The notes beneath the pieces are model-generated. The model was not told where the DNA came from, did not search any database, and saw nothing but the letters and a program-made list of their open reading frames with translations. Source: Siderastrea siderea (Eukaryota; Cnidaria; Anthozoa; Scleractinia; Rhizangiidae). From it: 64,000 nt of DNA. The stretch is from assembly GCA_964030785.1 (NCBI GenBank), contig OZ034973.1, positions 2,358,632-2,422,631 of the forward strand, in the 5' to 3' direction. Each line of letters opens with the position of its first letter. Position 1 is the first letter of the stretch. The position numbers were made by a program, and so were the translations under genes. Below are positions 47,047-58,586 of the stretch, piece by piece.

Positions 47047-50000
47047 TTTAATGATTACAGTTTAAATTGAAATTACAGCGACGGATGCTAACATTTTTTT
47101 TTTACCAAATACAGTTTATTACAAAATTAAAAGGAAAAGCTACTGAATATTTTACAAGAACAATTTGAGGCAAAAGTAGACACCTATCTAAGAATTACTA
47201 ACAGTTATTACAAATAAATGCCTTAAGTGATTTCTTAAAGGAAGCTGGAGAGGTCGAATTGACGATATCCGCGTTAAGAGAGTTGTAAAACTTAGGTCCT
47301 TGGTAAAAAACAGTAAATTTTTGGATGTTAGTCCGACAGTTTTCCAAAGTTTCACTTGGAAAACGTAAAGACCCCTGAGTAAGCCCCCTCGCTAAGGTTA
47401 ATCCCCCATCTAATAAAGTTCCGTCCACCACTTCCATTTGTAAGAACTAAAAGTTGTATTCCCCCCTCCCCCAGGGGCGTGATAGGGAAAATACGGTGTG
47501 ATAAAATTCACACGAAATTACTCGCACAGTATAAGGTTTCCGGTGTTAAGTGAGTATGAAGGCAAAGACTTCCTTTTGCCCAGGTACACTAGAAATTCTA
47601 GGAACGTAATACATTAATTATGGCGACTCTTATCAAAACGAGTACAACAAAAACTTTCGAGTTAGAGTGCGAATTTAGCTTTTATTTAAGTGTGTTTTAA
47701 AAGAAAAGAATGAGCAGTAAAACAGTAAATTATGGCAAACGGGTGTTACTAAAACGAGTAATGCAGTTAAACGGGTAACGAGTAACGCAGTAACGAGAAA
47801 ACGAGTAACGGGAAAAATTTTCCAAGGGTAAAAAATAGAAAAAGAGTAACGGTAAAAGATGAAAAGGGTGAAAATTACACTGAATAATAATATTTACTTA
47901 GGCAGTGTAGAACTGTAATAAAACGAATAATGTGACCTGAAAGCCTTTGATGTGTGTTGGTGAAAAATGTTGTATTTAATGTCATTCTCGAGAATGGCTC
48001 CATGAAAACGCTATGAAGAAGTTTTTCTCCGAATTTAATGAATTAATCGATATATATTTCAAGTCCCCGTTCTCACTGCAGTGTGCAGCGATATGGTGCA
48101 TACGCTAGACTTTGAATAGTAATAGGCAGTGTCTTAGATATAGCCGGCAGGCGGGTACGGATGTTTGAAGACTATTAAATGCCCGGCAGTCCGAAATTTT
48201 CGGTGAGTTTTGACCGAAAAGCTTATTCTAACGTTCTGAAAGTATTCGATATTTGTTTAGAATTGCCAAGCGATTGAGAAAAGTATTTTAGTTTGGTAGT
48301 TGACGAGTTTTCTGATCATGAGCTTGTGCATACTAGAAAATTACGATGTTGGCGACACTTAAAATTATTAGTGGCTAGACCCACCAGTCAGAAACACACA
48401 GAATTTCTCACTCAAACGTTCTGAAAGAACTGGAAGATTGTTTGCAATTACTAAGCGATTAAAAGACCAATTTGGTTTTGTAGTTGGCGAACTTTCAGAG
48501 CTTTAGCAAGCTATAGAATAGCTGTAGCTTTCTTGATCCCTGTCTGACCCGAGCCGTCACGCCACCATACTGTGACATGTCACGGACGCTGTAGAATTGT
48601 AAATCTGGCCCAAAAAAACGACGACAGTTTCGAATCACCACTATACAAAGTTTAATAGGAAGCCCTTAATAATAGGGTTGCCTCAGTAACTACTGTATAA
48701 TTCTCCGAAACCAGAGTGCCGAGTATTTAGCTGACCTTAATAACCGTGTCTACATGCCCGGCAGTCCCCACAGAGGTTTTAATTACATTTTCCAAATTAT
48801 TGAACTAATATTTCAGTGATATTGATACAAAAACGAATAATCAGTGTTTCTGTTGATGAATCTATTTATACATAAAAGCGATTGCAGAAATGAGGCGAAA
48901 ATCAAACTTGGCGGTTCTGGCTAAAAGTTAATGATAAAAAACTTGCATCACGAAACAAAACGAGCAATAAAATACATTTTAAGATCTAGTTGTCTTTGCT
49001 GATAAGCTTTGGTATTCGCATCTTAGGGAGGGCTGATGAGTACACGTTATTAGGTGATAAGCCTGATATCGTGTAATATTGGTGGGAATTTCGTGTATTT
49101 TTCGTGAGCTGTCGATGTAAATCGCATTATATTAATCTACATTAAGATTTCGAGGGTACACTTGGCTCAAGATTTTAGCTTGCACTTGTAGCTTGCACTT
49201 GTAAATTAGCCATCCTGAGCAGATACAGAAACTGACTTTTTGAACCTTATCCCTAGAACTTCAGAGCAAATCAAGCGATTATTGGTTGTGTGGTATATTT
49301 AACAAAAACTTGTTTTAGTACATACCAAACCAGTGGATAGCCAGCACCAAAAAGTTTCTTTTTTCTGAGAAATGAGGGAAAACTCGCGCACGAAATCCAG
49401 AAAAATGCCGAAAGTGAATATCAGATACTATCCCGAGTTTGAGTAGCCAATCAGAGCGCGCGAAAAACACTATACATGGAAGGAAGAGGCTACACTATTT
49501 GTGGAGATATGGTAGCGAAAAAAATGAGTAAATTAGGTGAATCAAAATGGTGTTCTCTGATTCCTTGGAAGTCAAAGGGTGGCGATTTTTCTTTTTCACT
49601 ATTTTTGCAGCTTTCCGTGTTGTAGTGATCCAGGGAAAGGTCACAAACTCTCATGTGTTGCCGGGTGGGAGCATGAGATGAGAGGCCCTGGAAACAAGGA
49701 TTTGAGTATTCCACCCGCTGCGGGGATTGGAATTTCGTGTTGTTTTCTAAACGTGGAAGACGGAAGATTTTTCAGGTTAAAATAGAAACAAATCCCAAGA
49801 AAGAAAAAAAAAAGGAATAATCGCTGGCGCCAGTTCGTCTTATTGTCATAGCCAGCCCGGCAGCTCAACGGCCACCTGTGGCCACCTGAACTACTCATGA
49901 TGAGAATAACACTTTTCTGGGAAACTCCCCACCTACCCCTCCCCTAACCCAATATTGTTTACGTCTCATCCCTTATAGGAAAATGTTAGGTTAGGAGAGG

Positions 50001-50373
50001 GGTAGGGTTGGGGGGGGGGGGGGGTCCCCAGAAACGTGGAATGATCCGAGAAGTTCTAAACTGAAATAAGATGAAACGTAGGCGACTGTACTAGTCATAA
50101 CACTAATCTAATTAAGGCAAAATAGTAACATCATAAAGTAAACTGAAAAAAAAAACAGGAACACGTTGGGAAGAAGCAACTGAAATGTGTTTCATCTTTT
50201 ACATAGGACGTGGGAGTATATATTATCACAACGTGACGTATAACCGAGATGACCTCAAACAATTAAGCTTAACTGTGGAAAGCACAATGTTACTCAAACT
50301 AAATAAATGTAAGGGATCAGCGCGAACCATTTAGAGTGTGTTGGTTCTTGAGTTTGCAACAGCTTTTTCAGCA
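47003..50373. other. right part of beta: LINE remnant, AACGAG short repeats, no intact gene
   Basis: About 47735-47820 is crowded with ACGAGTAACG words. At 48181-48510 lies a degenerate internal duplication (AACGTTCTGAAAG ... AGCGATT... twice). 49,150-50,373 is nearly identical to 55,780-57,004 and 62,410-63,633 and includes a poly(G) tract of about 15 (14 and 13 in the next copies). The short opposing frames at 49490-49898 look like shadows without coding signs. Confidence 0.5.
47015..47440 (-). mobile_element. LINE ORF2 3' end (minus strand) in beta
   Basis: The minus frame 47437-47198 reads F-Y-Q-G-P-K-F-Y-N-S-L-N, then I-V-N-S-T-S-P-A-S-F-K-K-S-L-K and stops. This is the characteristic C-terminus of a CR1/jockey-like reverse transcriptase protein. 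Equivalent fragments lie in every segment copy. No intact reverse transcriptase domain. Confidence 0.65.
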
Positions 50374-51498
50374 ATGACAAACAGGAAAATTTTATTGCTT
50401 TTCCTATGCGTAAGTTGTTTTACTTTATCTTTTGAATCTGTTCTAATTGCTTTAATACCGAAATCTTTACCTTAAAGCTGAAGTCCCTTAAAATTTTCGT
50501 AGCAAATCAGTAGTGAAAACTATTATTTATTTTATTTATTCAATTTGTTTAATGTAGCCAAATAAGCTACATTAAAACTTTCCGGTTGTTGTATCTTTTA
50601 TGATAGTCATGAATCAGTTCTGTTTACGGTCAATTTACCCTGTTACGGTCTAGTGAATTCGTCAGTGTATAAAACTGCTCGACCAAGCAAGTATCTTATT
50701 ATTTAATTGTCACTTTTGATGCTAGTTTACTACTTCCTTTCTACAGTCCACAGAGAACTCCAGGCCATAGTTATGTTAATACTTAGTCGGAGTTAATGCA
50801 AATCAGTTAAATGGAAATATTGAAAACTCAATTGCGATTTCATGCCACTTATCACTAGACATGTCATTTTTTTTATCTCCTCGCATATTCAGGTTTCTGT
50901 TCTAACAGAAGCGACTTCGCTGACACTTGAAGGTTCTCACAGAATGCGTGAAGACAAATCCCGGTTGATGCAGACAAGAAAAATAACAAAAGGGGATGAT
51001 TTAATGGGGAATGCAAGAAACATCCGTGAAGTGAACACTTCAACAGCATCAGCTGCAGTCGAAAAGCAGATGGCTAGGATAAACACCACCACAAGGAGGA
51101 CAAAACGACACGATTTGCAAACTGGTGCAAAGAGAAACGCAACCAGCTCATTCCTTGCCAGCCAGTTCGTGATGGAAAGAAGTGTGTCAAATGCTTCGAA
51201 GACAGCACCAAAGAACGAAAATGCGTCCCTCAACACGCTTGACAACAGAAATACTAACTCCTCGAGAGGCAGCTACATACCAACGACGAACAGATGGCGA
51301 AGAGGAATGAACCCTTGTGTAAGGAAGATCGTTAAAACCTACTACAGTAACCTGAAGACAGTGCTGACCGAGTACAAATGCCGGCGAGCCACATTCTACT
51401 GTAGTCCCACGGGAATTGGCTTGGGACGATGTGAATCTGTCAAGACATATTATCCTAGTATCAATAAGATTCTGACTACTTCTTGTAGATGCAGCTGA
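50374..51498 (+). CDS. secreted furin-processed six-cysteine protein, copy C (new first exon)
   Basis: Exons 50374-50409 (12 codons, MTNRKILLLFLC, donor GTAAGT) and 50893-51498 (acceptor ATATTCAG), phase 0, 213 residues. The signal peptide now has a T-N-R-K start and a stronger hydrophobic core (ILLLFLC + VSVL); the rest follows A and B. The prodomain has R-R-T-K-R and N-R-W-R-R before the six-cysteine domain, with S for P at D-K-S-R and A for T at R-N-A-T-S-S. The upstream sequence, and so presumably the promoter, is unrelated to that of A and B; no TATA box at the matching distance, but TGACGTA (CRE-like) lies about 140 bases upstream. The first exon and the second exon belong to different duplication units, joined inside the intron at 50478. 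Prediction needs transcript support. Confidence 0.7.
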
Positions 51499-51949
51499 AA
51501 ATTTAGAAAAACAGTTTCCACGTTGAATTAGAATTAAGAAGCGATAAAAATTGTCCAGCCACGCTTTACTGAACCGTTATCTATATCATGATTTAAAGTG
51601 AATGAACAGGATCTTCAATGAAGCAGAAGGGGGAGAGTGAGGCATGCTGGCCCAAAAACCCAATCCATTCCCGTTCCCATGGGAACAAGCCGCCAAACGC
51701 CTACTTTACTCCCCATCTACAATTGTAAGGAGGTCTTAATGGTGCAGAGGGGAGAGGGACCTTGAGGGTACAAAAAATAAATTCATTAAAGACGGCTGAC
51801 GGTCAAATTTGTGGCCAATAAGAGATTTGGGGGTCAATAAAAAAATTCCTTTGATGTTAACTGGTTTGTTTAACGGTTCAGTATCGGTGTTTTGGATGTC
51901 TTCGCAGCTTATCATTCAAATTCTAACTAAAGTGTACAATTCAAGCGCT

Positions 51950-51955
51950 AATAAA
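51950..51955 (+). terminator. candidate poly(A) signal, gene C
   Basis: AATAAA in GCGCTAATAAATTTTG, conserved with A, B and D. Confidence 0.35.
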
Positions 51956-52856
51956 TTTTGTAGTGTCAAGTTTTTCTAAGTTTTATTACCATATTAAGAT
52001 TGTTAGTAATAATTCCGCATTATAAGCATGTTCTGAAAAACCCTTCAGGGTTGAGCTAATAAACTGTATTCTATTGTATTACATTGTATTCTTGTTCATA
52101 TACGGCAGTAGTTTTCAGAAAATGCTCCCATGGAAGTAGCCTGCAATCAGGCCAAATTTTAGCATCGATCTCATATCTTCTTACATTTTCGTTTTGCTTT
52201 TCCTGATTAAATGTTTCACCGAGCGAAACGAAAACCAAACCTTGATCGCAGTAGAGCAAAACAACAAGCGCACTGATCAGAAACGAACAACAGTGTTTTG
52301 AGAAAGGAGTTGAAAAACCAGTTTTATTGATTTATTTGTAGTTAAATCAACATTTGAGAATTAATGGCAGGGATATAAACTGCTAACAGTGACAGAAAAA
52401 GTCGCACGATTTTTTTACCTCAAGTAAAAAATCATTGCTCGCGTTTCTGATCAGGGGAGACAAACGATGTTTCTACGCTTATGAAATTTCACCGTTCGCT
52501 ATCCACCTGGATTGCTTTTAAAATGATGAATATATGAATATCATATAACAGAACTGCGGGGTGAAGAATTAAATGTAAGGAAGATAGGTGCACCTTTTGC
52601 AGTTGCAAAAATAAAACCTGGAAAAAAAACCAGGCTTGTACGCTTTTAATTAGTCACGACATCACTTTTAATCCATAACATTTTCAGAAAATGTCATTGC
52701 ATTACAATCAAATTAAACAATACAGCGTGAAAGGGTTTTGTGTGATGTTTATTTACTCACTGATACCCACTACAAGAGTCACTGGCTCACTGTGGTTACT
52801 CATTTGTTGTCGTTGTTGTTTTGTACTACTGAACTCGTGAACAGTAAACAGAAATC

Positions 52857-53360
52857 ATGACATGTGCCTGTGCGCAGATGTCTGTTTTTTTCCTCTGTCA
52901 GTATTCAGGAAGGAAAGAGGAGGTGTATTTAATTACCGCAAAATTTTACCTGCACTACACAACTGAACGCACTCAAAAAGTTGAGGTGTGGGCGTTATTG
53001 TCAACCTCGCCCACGTTACAGTTTATTGAACACAATCGGTTACCAGCACTGAAAAAACTGCAGCAAAAGGATAAAATGGAAGAATGCTTATGTACCAAAG
53101 CCGGACACGAAAACTCTAAAAAATGTTACAAGTTTCTCAACCGTGCCGTCAATGTTTCAATTGTGCCAACAGTGAGCCATTGCTCACATCCAGATTTTTG
53201 TTTCCGTTTCGGCAAAAGGCTAATTTATTGGTTTGTCGTCGTGGCTGTACCATACTGTTCGTTATTTTCGACTGTATTAATTGATGCTAGTTTTTTATTA
53301 TCACAAATAACATCTGCCGAGAGTAACGACATCCTAATAACAACAACGATTAAAATCTGA
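52857..53360 (+). CDS. 167-codon open frame, doubtful hypothetical protein
   Basis: The frame may begin as an exon after TTTTTCCTCTGTCAG (52887-52901) rather than at its ATG. It encodes an amphipathic basic stretch (R-L-P-A-L-K-K-L-Q-Q-K-D-K), a cysteine-containing middle and a hydrophobic segment (L-I-Y-W-F-V-V-V-A-V-P-Y-C-S-L-F) that could span a membrane. It is intact in gamma-1 and gamma-2, but indels break it in alpha and beta, so constraint is not shown. It could be an untranslated region or an old element remnant. No family recognised. Confidence 0.25.
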   Translation: MTCACAQMSVFFLCQYSGRKEEVYLITAKFYLHYTTERTQKVEVWALLSTSPTLQFIEHNRLPALKKLQQKDKMEECLCTKAGHENSKKCYKFLNRAVNVSIVPTVSHCSHPDFCFRFGKRLIYWFVVVAVPYCSLFSTVLIDASFLLSQITSAESNDILITTTIKI

Positions 53361-53669
53361 TGATTGTTCTAAGAAATTCTAAAAGTAGCGACTACGGAAA
53401 AGTAAACATTAGAACATTGATTTGTCCTTCTCTTCCTCTAGAATTTGTGCTTGTTGTGGCTGAATACTCAAGCTACACAATTTTGTCGATCATTTTGCAG
53501 TTTGTTGAAATAGTACCTGGGAATTAAATTGTTCTGTGAATTTCAGTCAGTACTCACATCCTTCACTCAAATACAATGAAGTATTTTTTTTTTTTGCCGC
53601 ACCACAGACAACAATACAAAGATGATAATTAAAGAACAAGGAAAGAAGAAAAGTGGCGAGGAGGCCTAA

Positions 53670-54100
53670 AGGAAACTATGAAGCTTATGTTAATTAGGCC
53701 TCCTCAATTTAATGATTACAGTTTAAATTGAATTTACAGCGACGGATGTTAACATTTTTTTTACCAAAATACAGTTCATTACAAATTAAAAGGAAAAGGT
53801 ACTGAATATTTTACAAGAACAATTTGAGGCAAAAGTAGACACATCTAAGAATTACTAATAGTTATTACAAATAAATGCCTTAAGTGATCTCTTAAAGGAA
53901 GCTGGAGAGGTCGAATTGACGATATCCGCGTTAAGAGAGTTGTAGAACTTAGGTCCTTGGTAAACGACAGAAAATTTTTTGATTTTAGTCCGACAGTTTT
54001 CCAAAGTCTCACTTGGAAAACGTAAAGAGCCCAATAAGCCCCCTCGCTAAGGTTAATCCCCCATCTAATAAAGCCCCGTCCACCACTTCCATTTGTAAGA
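53670..54100 (-). mobile_element. LINE 3' end remnant in gamma-1
   Basis: Same fragment as in beta, with a few more changes. The empty site of the 10-kb transposon (GCGAGGAGGCC) lies just before it. Confidence 0.6.
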
Positions 54101-54810
54101 ACTAAAAGTTGTATTCCCCCCCTCCCCCAGGGGCGTAATAGGGAAAATACGGTGTGATAAAATTTACACGAAATTACTCACACAGTATAAGGTTTCCGGT
54201 GTTAATACTCAGTCGAGTGAGTATGAAGGCAAAGAATTCCTGTTGCCCAGGTACACTAGAAATTCTAGGAACGTAATAAATTAATTATGGCGACTCTTAT
54301 CAAACGAGTACAACAAAAACTTTCGAGTTAGAGTGCGAATTTAGCTTTTATTTAAGTGTGTTTTAAAAGAAAAGAATGAGCAGTAAAACAGTAAATTATG
54401 GCAAACGAGTAATGCAGTAACGAGAAAACGAGTAACGGGAAAAAATTTGAAAGGCAAAAATTAAAAAAAAAAAAGGTAACGTACGGTAAAAGATGAAAAG
54501 GGTGAAAATTACACTGAATAATAATATTTACTTAGGCAGTGTAGAACTGTAATAAAACGAATAATGTGACCTGAAAGCCTTTGATGTGTGTTGGTGAAAA
54601 ATGTTGTATTTAATGTAATTCTCGGGAATGGCTCCATGAAAAAGCTATGAAGAAGTTTTTGTCCGAATTTAATGAATTAATCGATATATATTTCAAGTCC
54701 CCGTTCTCACTGCAGTGTGCAGCGATATGGTGCATTCGCTAGACTGAATGGTAATAGGCAGTGTCTTAGATATACCCGGCAGGCGGGTACGGATGTTTGA
54801 AGACTATTAA

Positions 54811-55140
54811 ATGCCCGGCAGTCCGAAATTTTCGGTGAGTTTTCACCGAAAAGCTTATTCTAACGTTCTGAAAGTATTCGATATTTGTTTAGAATTGCCA
54901 AGCGATTCAGAAAAGTATTTTAGTTTGGTAGTTGACGAGTTTTCTGAGCTCGTGCATACTAGAAAATTACGATGTTGGCGACACTTAAAATTATTAGTGG
55001 CTAGACCCACCAGTCAGAAACACACAGAATTTCTCACTCAAACGTTCTGAAAGAACTGGAAGATTGTTTGCAATTACTAAGCGATTAAAAGACCAATTTG
55101 GTTTTGTAGTTGGCGAACTTTCAGAGCTTTAGCAAGCTAT
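54811..55140 (+). repeat. degenerate internal duplication with a 79-codon frame
   Basis: Two related ~160-bp blocks: AACGTTCTGAAAGTATTCGA...AGCGATTCAGAAAAG and AACGTTCTGAAAGAACTGGA...AGCGATTAAAAGACC, both leading to GTTGRCGARYTTTC. The first lies in an open frame (54811-55050). In beta the same frame is cut by a C-to-G change to TGA. No function inferred. Confidence 0.5.
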
Positions 55141-57004
55141 ACAATAGCTGTAGCTTTCTTGATCCCTGTCTGACCCGAGCCGTCACGCCACCATACTGTG
55201 ACATGTCACGGACGCTGTAGAGTTGTAAATCTGGCTCAAAAAAACCACGATAGTTTCGAATCACTTACCACCACTATACAAAGTTTAAAAGGAAGCCCTT
55301 AATAATAGGGTTGCCTCAGTAATTACTGTATAATTTTCCGAAACCAGAGTGCCGGGTATTTAGCTGACCTTAATAACCGTGTCTACATGCCCGGCAGTTC
55401 CCACAGAGGTTTTAAATACATTTTTCAAATTATTGAACTAATATTTCAGTGATATTGATACAAAACGAATAATCAGTGTTTCTGTTGATGAATCTATTTA
55501 TGCATAAAAGCGATTGCAGGAATGAAGCGAAAATCAAACTTGGCGGCTCTGGCTAAAAGTTAATGATAAAAAACTTGCATCACGAAACATAACGAGCAAT
55601 AAAATACATTTTAAGATCTAGTTGTCTTTGCTGATAAGCTTTGGTATTGGCATCTTAGGGAGGGCTGATGAGTACACGTTATTAGGTGATAAGCCTGATA
55701 TCGTGTAATATTGGTGGGAATTTCGTGTATTTTTCGTGAGCTGTCGATGTAAATGGCATTATATTAATCTACATTAAGATTTCGAGGGTACACTTGGCTC
55801 AAGATTTTAGCTTGCACTTGTAGCTTGCACTTGTAAATTAGCCATCCTGAGCAGATACAGAAACTGACTTTTTGAACCTTATCCCTAGAACTTCAGAGCA
55901 AATCAAGCGATTATTGGTTGTGTGGTATATTTAACAAAAACTTGTTTTAGTACATACCAAACCAGTGGATAGCCAGCACCAAAAAGTTTCTTTTTTCTGA
56001 GAAATGAGGGAAAACTCGCGCACGAAATCCAGAAAAATGCCGAAAGTGAATATCAGATACTATCCCGAGTTTGAGTAGCCAATCAGAGCGCGCGAAAAAC
56101 ACTATACATGGAAGGAAGAGGCTACACTATTTGTGGAGATATGGTAGCGAAAAAAATGAGTAAATTAGGTGAATCAAAATGGTGTTCTCTGATTCCTTGG
56201 AAGTCAAAGGGTGGCGATTTTTCTTTTTCACTATTTTTGCAGCTTTCCGTGTTGTAGTGATCAAGGGAAAGGTCACAAACTCTCATGTGTTGCCGGGTGG
56301 GAGCATGAGATGAGAGGCCCTGGAAACAAGGATTTGCGTATTCCACCCGCTGCGGGGATTGGAATTTCGTGTTGTTTTCTAAACGTGGAAGACGGAAGAT
56401 TTTTCAGGTTAAAATAGAAACAAATCCCAAGAAAGAAAAAAAAAAGGAATAATCGCTGGCGCCAGTTCGTCTTATTGTCATAGCCAGCCCGGCAGCTCAA
56501 CGGCCACCTGTGGCCACCTGAACTACTCATGATGAGAATAACACTTTTCTGGGAAACTCCCCACCTACCCCTCCCCTAACCCAATATTGTTTACGTCTCA
56601 TCCCTTATAGGAAAATGTTAGGTTAGGAGAGGGGTAGGGTTGGGGGGGGGGGGGGTCCCCAGAAACGTGGAATGATCCGAGAAGTTCTAAACTGAAATAA
56701 GATGAAACGTAGGCGACTGTACTAGTCATAACACTAATCTAATTAAGGCAAAATAGTAACATCATAAAGTAAACTGAAAAAAAAAACAGGAACACGTTGG
56801 GAAGAAGCAACTGAAATGTGTTTCATCTTTTACATAGGACGTGGGAGTATATATTATCACAACGTGACGTATAACCGAGATGACCTCAAACAATTAAGCT
56901 TAACTGTGGAAAGCACAATGTTACTCAAACTAAATAAATGTAAGGGATCAGCGCGAACCATTTAGAGTGTGTTGGTTCTTGAGTTTGCAACAGCTTTTTC
57001 AGCA

Positions 57005-58129
57005 ATGACAAACAGGAAAATTTTATTGCTTTTCCTATGCGTAAGTTGTTTTACTTTATCTTTTGAATCTGTTCTAATTGCTTTAATACCGAAATCTTTA
57101 CCTTAAAGCTGAAGTCCCTTAAAATTTTCGTAGCAAATCAGTAGTGAAAACTATTATTTATTTTATTTATTCAATTTGTTTAATGTAGCCAAATAAGCTA
57201 CATTAAAACTTTCCGGTTGTTGTATCTTTTATGATAGTCATGAATCAGTTCTGTTTACGGTCAATTTACCCTGTTACGGTCTAGTGAATTCGTCAGTGTA
57301 TAAAACTGCTCGACCAAGCAAGTATCTTATTATTTAATTGTCACTTTTGATGCTAGTTTACTACTTCCTTTCTACAGTCCACAGAGAACTCCAGGCCATA
57401 GTTATGTTAATACTTAGTCGGAGTTAATGCAAATCAGTTAAATGGAAATATTGAAAACTCAATTGCGATTTCATGCCACTTATCACTAGACATGTCATTT
57501 TTTTTATCTCCTCGCATATTCAGGTTTCTGTTCTAACAGAAGCGACTTCGCTGACACTTGAAGGTTCTCACAGAATGCGTGAAGACAAATCCCGGTTGAT
57601 GCAGACAAGAAAAATAACAAAAGGGGATGATTTAATGGGGAATGCAAGAAACATCCGTGAAGTGAACACTTCAACAGCATCAGCTGCAGTCGAAAAGCAG
57701 ATGGCTAGGATAAACACCACCACAAGGAGGACAAAACGACACGATTTGCAAACTGGTGCAAAGAGAAACGCAACCAGCTCATTCCTTGCCAGCCAGTTCG
57801 TGATGGAAAGAAGTGTGTCAAATGCTTCGAAGACAGCACCAAAGAACGAAAATGCGTCCCTCAACACGCTTGACAACAGAAATACTAACTCCTCGAGAGG
57901 CAGCTACATACCAACGACGAACAGATGGCGAAGAGGAATGAACCCTTGTGTAAGGAAGATCGTTAAAACCTACTACAGTAACCTGAAGACAGTGCTGACC
58001 GAGTACAAATGCCGGCGAGCCACATTCTACTGTAGTCCCACGGGAATTGGCTTGGGACGATGTGAATCTGTCAAGACATATTATCCTAGTATCAATAAGA
58101 TTCTGACTACTTCTTGTAGATGCAGCTGA
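57005..58129 (+). CDS. secreted furin-processed six-cysteine protein, copy D (new first exon)
   Basis: Exons 57005-57040 (MTNRKILLLFLC, donor GTAAGT) and 57524-58129. The intron is 483 bases, the same as in C. The predicted 213-residue protein is identical to that of C. The first exon comes from the end of gamma-1 and the second from the start of gamma-2, so the tandem arrangement itself creates the gene. Identity to C implies a very recent duplication, gene conversion or an assembly duplicate. Confidence 0.7.
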
Positions 58130-58580
58130 AAATTTAGAAAAACAGTTTCCACGTTGAATTAGAATTAAGAAGCGATAAAAATTGTCCAGCCACGCTTTAC
58201 TGAACCGTTATCTATATCATGATTTAAAGTGAATGAACAGGATCTTCAATGAAGCAGAAGGGGGAGAGTGAGGCATGCTGGCCCAAAAACCCAATCCATT
58301 CCCGTTCCCATGGGAACAAGCCGCCAAACGCCTACTTTACTCCCCATCTACAATTGTAAGGAGGTCTTAATGGTGCAGAGGGGAGAGGGACCTTGAGGGT
58401 ACAAAAAATAAATTCATTAAAGACGGCTGACGGTCAAATTTGTGGCCAATAAGAGATTTGGGGGTCAATAAAAAAATTCCTTTGATGTTAACTGGTTTGT
58501 TTAACGGTTCAGTATCGGTGTTTTGGATGTCTTCGCAGCTTATCATTCAAATTCTAACTAAAGTGTACAATTCAAGCGCT

Positions 58581-58586
58581 AATAAA
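58581..58586 (+). terminator. candidate poly(A) signal, gene D
   Basis: AATAAA, same context as in C. Confidence 0.35.

Larger units (their letters stand above)
31179..50477 (+). repeat. segmental duplication beta (interrupted by a 10-kb transposon)
   Basis: It starts like alpha (TACTTGAAAATACCTACAG) and carries gene B. It continues after the transposon (36945-46996) through the LINE 3' end and the repeat-rich right part to the alternative first exon at 50374. Without the transposon, 32966-50477 corresponds to one 6.63-kb gamma unit plus an extra 786-bp MITE. Confidence 0.85.
50478..57108 (+). repeat. tandem unit gamma-1 (6,631 bp)
   Basis: From CTGAAGTCCCTTAAAATTTT to the next copy of the same joint at 57109. 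It differs from gamma-2 by only scattered bases and homopolymer lengths. It contains the second exon of gene C, the second open frame, the LINE remnant, and at its right end the first exon of gene D. It corresponds to beta from 32966 on. Confidence 0.95.

Noticed and set aside
49030..49080. CTGATGAG motif, possible hammerhead ribozyme core
   Set aside because: No matching GAAA element or helix arrangement nearby.
49490..49898. Overlapping short frames on both strands, repeated near 56122 and 62752
   Set aside because: Preserved only because the whole unit is nearly identical; no start context, splice sites or family resemblance.
50937..51245. 102-codon minus-strand frame opposite the second exon, present in all four copies
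   Set aside because: It is the antisense shadow of a conserved exon; no splice or promoter evidence, and its hydrophobic look follows from the codons on the other strand.
51307..51498. Interleukin-17-like assignment of the six-cysteine domain
   Set aside because: It lacks the W/Y-containing core and the cysteine spacing I would expect; only the final C-x-C is shared.
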